Below are positions 60,274 to 64,000 of a stretch of DNA of 64,000 bases, piece by piece. Each line of letters opens with the position of its first letter. Position 1 is the first letter of the stretch. The stretch lies in contig MU859074.1 of assembly GCA_033297205.1 (NCBI GenBank), forward strand, positions 1-64,000. The letters are read 5' to 3'. A model generated the notes under the pieces. It was not told the origin of the DNA. It saw only the letters and a program-made list of their open reading frames with translations, and made no database searches. Both the position numbers and the translations under genes were made by a program. This stretch comes from Pseudoneurospora amorphoporcata. Its lineage: Eukaryota; Ascomycota; Sordariomycetes; Sordariales; Sordariaceae.

Positions 60274-60606
60274 ATGTGCTACTTCGAGCAAACCCTCTGG
60301 TCCTGCGGCTACTGGAAGTGGGGAAACTTCCGCCAGCAGTGCAACAAGGAGTACCGCACGGGCGAGACCTGCGGGCTCAAGCTCGTCTATGAGACCAGCT
60401 TTATTCCTTCACCTTGCAAGATCTGCGAGCAAATCTCCAAGAAGCATCGGAGAGTACGCAAGATGAGGGAAGATATCGCTCGTTGGCAACGCGAGGGCAA
60501 CAGGATGGCAACCATAGAAAAGACGCAGCATGATATTAATGGGGTGGAACACCAGATTCAAGACTTGTGGAGGGGCCACCAGGAGAAGCAGAGGAGTATT
60601 TGTTGA
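60274..60606 (+). CDS. Small cysteine-containing coiled-coil protein, unknown function
   Basis: A 110-residue single-exon protein with an ATG in AAAATG context after a CA/pyrimidine-rich leader. It starts MCYFEQTLWSCGYWKWGNFR and contains seven cysteines in the first half in a spaced pattern (C-x8-C, then C, C, C and CKIC), suggesting a small metal-binding or disulfide module without a signal peptide. Residues about 60-105 are charged and helical (KKHRRVRKMREDIARWQREG), then IEKTQHDINGVEHQIQDLW, a likely coiled coil. I know similar short fungal proteins only as uncharacterised. It stands alone between two gene-free stretches. Confidence 0.72.
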   Translation: MCYFEQTLWSCGYWKWGNFRQQCNKEYRTGETCGLKLVYETSFIPSPCKICEQISKKHRRVRKMREDIARWQREGNRMATIEKTQHDINGVEHQIQDLWRGHQEKQRSIC

Positions 60607-63600
60607 TCAAAAGTTGAGCGTGTTCGCTGTACTTGGGTTTCTCGGCCTGTTCTGGGAGTATGTTATTTCCATCATGGCTTTTCTGGTGTTTTTTTTTTTT
60701 TTTTTTTTTTTCAACTTTATTTTTGGTTGGTTAGAAAATGGAGGATGAACGGGTGGTAACGGGTGGTGACATGAACGAAGAATGGGGTGGTGATGGATGG
60801 GGAAATGAGGAATTCGGTGGTGGTGGTGGTGGTGGTGGTTGAGTGGCCGAATGCTACGATGATGAAATGACTTCATGGTAATGGTTTGATGATTACGGAA
60901 GAAGAAAATTTGGGATATGAAGGACGACGAACAAAGAGAAAAGAGACGAGACGGGACGGGAAGAAGAGGCAAAGAAAAAAGCACAAAGGATGATTGGTTC
61001 AGGTTCCTTACAACGGTTTTCATTTGTTCATATATAGGTACAGTTACGTCTCATAGCGGTTGGCTTTTCTTCACTGGCTACCAATACACATGTTCTTGTC
61101 AGGTCTCTGAAATTGTCTTTGTCAAGTGATTCAACCATGAGAGGTGTAAGTTCATTATCCTTGCTCTCCCGTTCGGGAGGTAGAACATAACGGGCAGGTA
61201 AACGGCACAGCGGAAGGTAATGATTAAGGTACACTCTCGCTCGGGCAGAAGTGGGCTACCGTGCCTTACATTGTTCCTTCTAATCCCCCAAAGGAACCAC
61301 TGTGATCCCCACTTGAAAAAGAAGACGCCGAAAAAATACACGAAGAAAAGCCCGAGAGACAGGAAAGCTCAGAAAAGCGGATAAGTGTTGAGAAGGGAGA
61401 TCTCTGTCTCTCTTACATCCAGTAGTCCGTCGGTCAGCCAGTTAGCCAATCCAGTCGCATGAACTCACAAACCCAGCAGCGCTAGCCTGCCTGCGCCGGG
61501 CTTCAAAATCTATAATCATTTTGAGCTTCTCGCATACCTTATTATCTTTACAGCTCTTCTTCTAGGCAAGTCTCATCGCTCACATCACATGAATTGCTTC
61601 GCATGTCTACACCATTGATTGATTAATGCCTCCCGTCGTATGGAGAGTTAAAGCAGGAACGGGAGCAAATCAGGCGTCAGTCAGCCTCTCGATTCGCTCT
61701 GAACTCCATAGACTGGAAGTTGGCTACTAGAAAGTTACAATTCAGTAGTGGGAAATGCTAGCTAGACAACAGGCCTCTCTCTCGCTCTGTGTCAACAAAA
61801 ATAGCCACTAATTAGTAAACCCCGGGTACCTACCTACTTAAGTAAGAAAGGAGAAGCACAAGAGCTGCCAGACTTGAGCGGTACTCCCATCATCATCATC
61901 ATCAATTCCAGTCCCCACAACACCCCCCCGGATGATGGGGGCGCCAGACGTATCAAACGAGTGACTTTGAGAGTCTGCGAGTAAGACCATGCCATGGTCA
62001 TGGCCAGGCCATGCCATGCCATTCACTAGACCCTACATTCAATTGTCTCACAACCGCGCACTAGACAGCGAGTAAGTAGCACAGCTCTTGGTCAAGATGA
62101 TACCTACCTAGTGTAGGTAAGGTAGGTAAGGTAGGTTAGAAAGTTGACTTGACTCGCTGGGATAAGAGTGGGGTGGTCAGCACCGGGGAAGGAGAGGAAC
62201 CGGGGCCGGATGCGGGATGCGGGATGCGGATGCGGATTTGTAACGAGAAGTACTTTCCTTACCTACTACATAGGGAAGGGAGGAGGACTCGGAGACTCGA
62301 GGAGATCTTAGCAAGAGACAGACAGACAGACAGACAGACAGAGGGCGGAGCTGGAGTGGGAGCTGGAGTTGGGGATTTGTAGCAGAGAGAAAAGAAGCCC
62401 AGTGTACACTGTCGATGTGAGCATTATGGGCGCACTGGGTGGTCTGGAGAATGGGTCGTGTAGTATTTTGTATTGTGTGGGTTTTCTTGGTGTGAGCGGG
62501 AAGTTCCCATTTTCCCCTCTTTTTTTTTCTTTCCCCTTTCCGGGTTTGAGGCCCCCATTTGATGGAATTGGGGTGGTTATTTGGTTAATTATGTTCCCAT
62601 TTTTGCTGCGAGGTTTTGCTGGGTGGGAGCATGGAGATAAAACGGGCGCTCAAACATCAGACAGGGAAATCAACAAAGTGGGTAAGAATTTCTTGATGGA
62701 TATAGTTACATCTCTTCGGTCTTTCACGCCATATTGTAGAACGCCTTTGGGCATATACACATTTCTTTTTCGACCAGTGTCCCGTTAATCCTCATTCTTA
62801 TGTGTTCTCAGTTCTCGGCGTGGAAAGCCGCCATCACCTCCTTTGTACTCCCTTTCTAATCCATGAATACAAGTTGAGAGTTGGATGAGAGAGTCAAAAA
62901 ACTAGCAAATAGAAATAGTAGTAGTTCCCACTCCACCTCAAAATGGCGCCTTTTCTCCCCCTTGAGCTCCCGATTTTTTTTTCCTCTTTTTTTTTCACGG
63001 GAACAGCGGCTGTCATCCAAAAAAGGTGCCAAAGGGACCGCAAATCAGCCCTCCCACAAGTGCTAACTCTCGCTCCATCATCCCCACTGGGACGACACAA
63101 AGTTTGCGTTAGCGTGCGCACATGCGGTGGCATTGACGCAAACAAAGGGGAAGAGGAGGGGGCGCGAGATGCAGGAGTAGAACCGGGGAAGATCCCAACT
63201 GGACATTCCCGCCCAAAATGACTCTCCTCCAGCGGCAGGTGTCGGAAGAAGGGAGGGAGGGACGACTGATGATGAGTGGGTGGGTGTGTGGGTGGGTGGA
63301 TGTTGAACAGTGGCGGATAGTAAGGGCAGAACAGACTGTCTGTCCATGACTGGTGTGTGAGCGTCGCCTTTCTCCTTCCCCTCCCCCTCCAGTCAAGCCA
63401 TGCCCAAGAATGTGGAGATTTTCGAACAAGAAGGCTGGCTTATCCAGCGAATGACGCTCGAATTGACTCGAACCTTGCCGTAGCCTATATGCGAGGCCCA
63501 TAGAACAGGAACAAGTCGGGGAGACGGAGACGGGCCAGCTGGCGAATTGGGATGGAGGAGGGCATATGCGAGGACCAAGCATTCTTCCCTCCTTTTCGCC

Positions 63601-64000
63601 TGCCCCTCCGACGAGTCTGCGATGTAAAACTCTCGCTCGAACGGGGAGGTTAGAAAGCAGAGCGGCCTTGGCATAAGGTGACCTGGGGCGACCTCATCAT
63701 TCGTGTGCTTTCTTTTTTCTGCTGGTATCCCGACGCAGGCGTAGCCCCTTTGGTAGGTCATCGGTCGGCTGCGGGCTAGACAGTGGAGACCTTTTGGTAA
63801 TCGAAAATTCCCTTGTTTCCATAAGGAGCTGGGTCGCAGTTGAAGAAGCCGGATCTCGCGGGACTCGGTGAGGAAGAAGCCGAGAGCCATCTCTCTGCTA
63901 CACCTGAACGGGCTCAGAACACAACCTGGTGACAGGAAAAAAAAAAAAAAGGGAGGGCGACCGTAAGCTGGCCTCGCTAGTAGTAGACCACCAGGCTTCC
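60607..64000. other. Terminal gene-free region with simple repeats
   Basis: No gene supported. It contains a run of 23 T at 60689-60711 shortly after the small cysteine protein gene, a GGT repeat near 60810-60838, a (GACA)6 run at 62317-62340, AGGTAGGTA repeats near 62100-62135 and an A run near 63938-63951. Minus-strand frames of about 160 codons at 63.1-63.9 kb have no recognisable motif. Confidence 0.5.

Noticed and set aside
62149..62382. 77-codon ORF across the GACA repeat
   Set aside because: Much of it is the translated microsatellite and there is no domain.
63109..63890. Two overlapping minus-strand ORFs of about 160 codons
   Set aside because: Different frames over the same DNA with no motif and no splice link.
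1..64000. CRISPR arrays, bacterial operons, prophage
   Set aside because: Spliceosomal introns, an intron-containing eukaryotic tRNA and fungal gene families show this is fungal nuclear DNA. No regularly spaced repeat array was seen.

Overview
This window is nuclear DNA from a filamentous ascomycete, most likely Neurospora or a close Sordariaceae relative. The evidence is short introns (about 50-290 nt) with GTRAGT-type donors and CTAAC-type branch sites, well-spaced genes on both strands, WSC, 2EXR and F-box family genes, and an F-box/WD40 protein that matches FWD-1, the ubiquitin-ligase adaptor that destroys the clock protein FRQ. A repeat island carries CpA-to-TpA changes of the kind left by repeat-induced point mutation (RIP). 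I built exon structures by hand from splice signals and checked the reading phase across each junction. The species and all functions are inferred from motifs, not from database searches.

Left part (1-12 kb): a tRNA-Leu(UAA) with an intron, an FAD-dependent amine-oxidase-like gene (-), an AT-rich repeat island at about 5.07-7.28 kb with a solo LTR nested in an inverted-repeat element, a 2EXR-domain gene (+), and a secreted protein with four WSC domains (-).

Centre (13.8-31 kb): a dynamin-superfamily GTPase (-) and a GMPPA-type mannose-1-phosphate guanylyltransferase (+) share a divergent promoter. A seven-exon HORMA-domain gene (-) faces the guanylyltransferase tail to tail. A 4.7 kb gene-free interval with a 36-nt T run then leads into fwd-1 (+).

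Right-centre (32.7-51.3 kb): a Ser/Thr-rich secretory gene (-) whose frame shifts twice, a PAP2 lipid phosphatase (+), the proteasome alpha-3 subunit (-), a BYE1-like PHD/TFIIS/SPOC protein (+) with a large same-frame open extension beyond its stop, Mediator subunit MED7 (-), a ZNF830-like zinc-finger protein (+), a small Thr-rich protein (+) and an F-box protein (-).

From 51.3 kb to the end there is almost no coding signal. One 110-residue protein sits at 60.27 kb, flanked by about 9 kb and 3.4 kb in which I see no gene.

Most genes are housekeeping factors for transcription (MED7, BYE1, ZNF830-like), protein turnover (FWD-1, an F-box protein, the proteasome alpha subunit) and sugar-nucleotide, lipid or membrane functions. 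They do not form a pathway cluster. The most interesting points are the HORMA gene, the same-frame extension of BYE1, the frame-switching secretory gene and the nested RIP-marked repeat.
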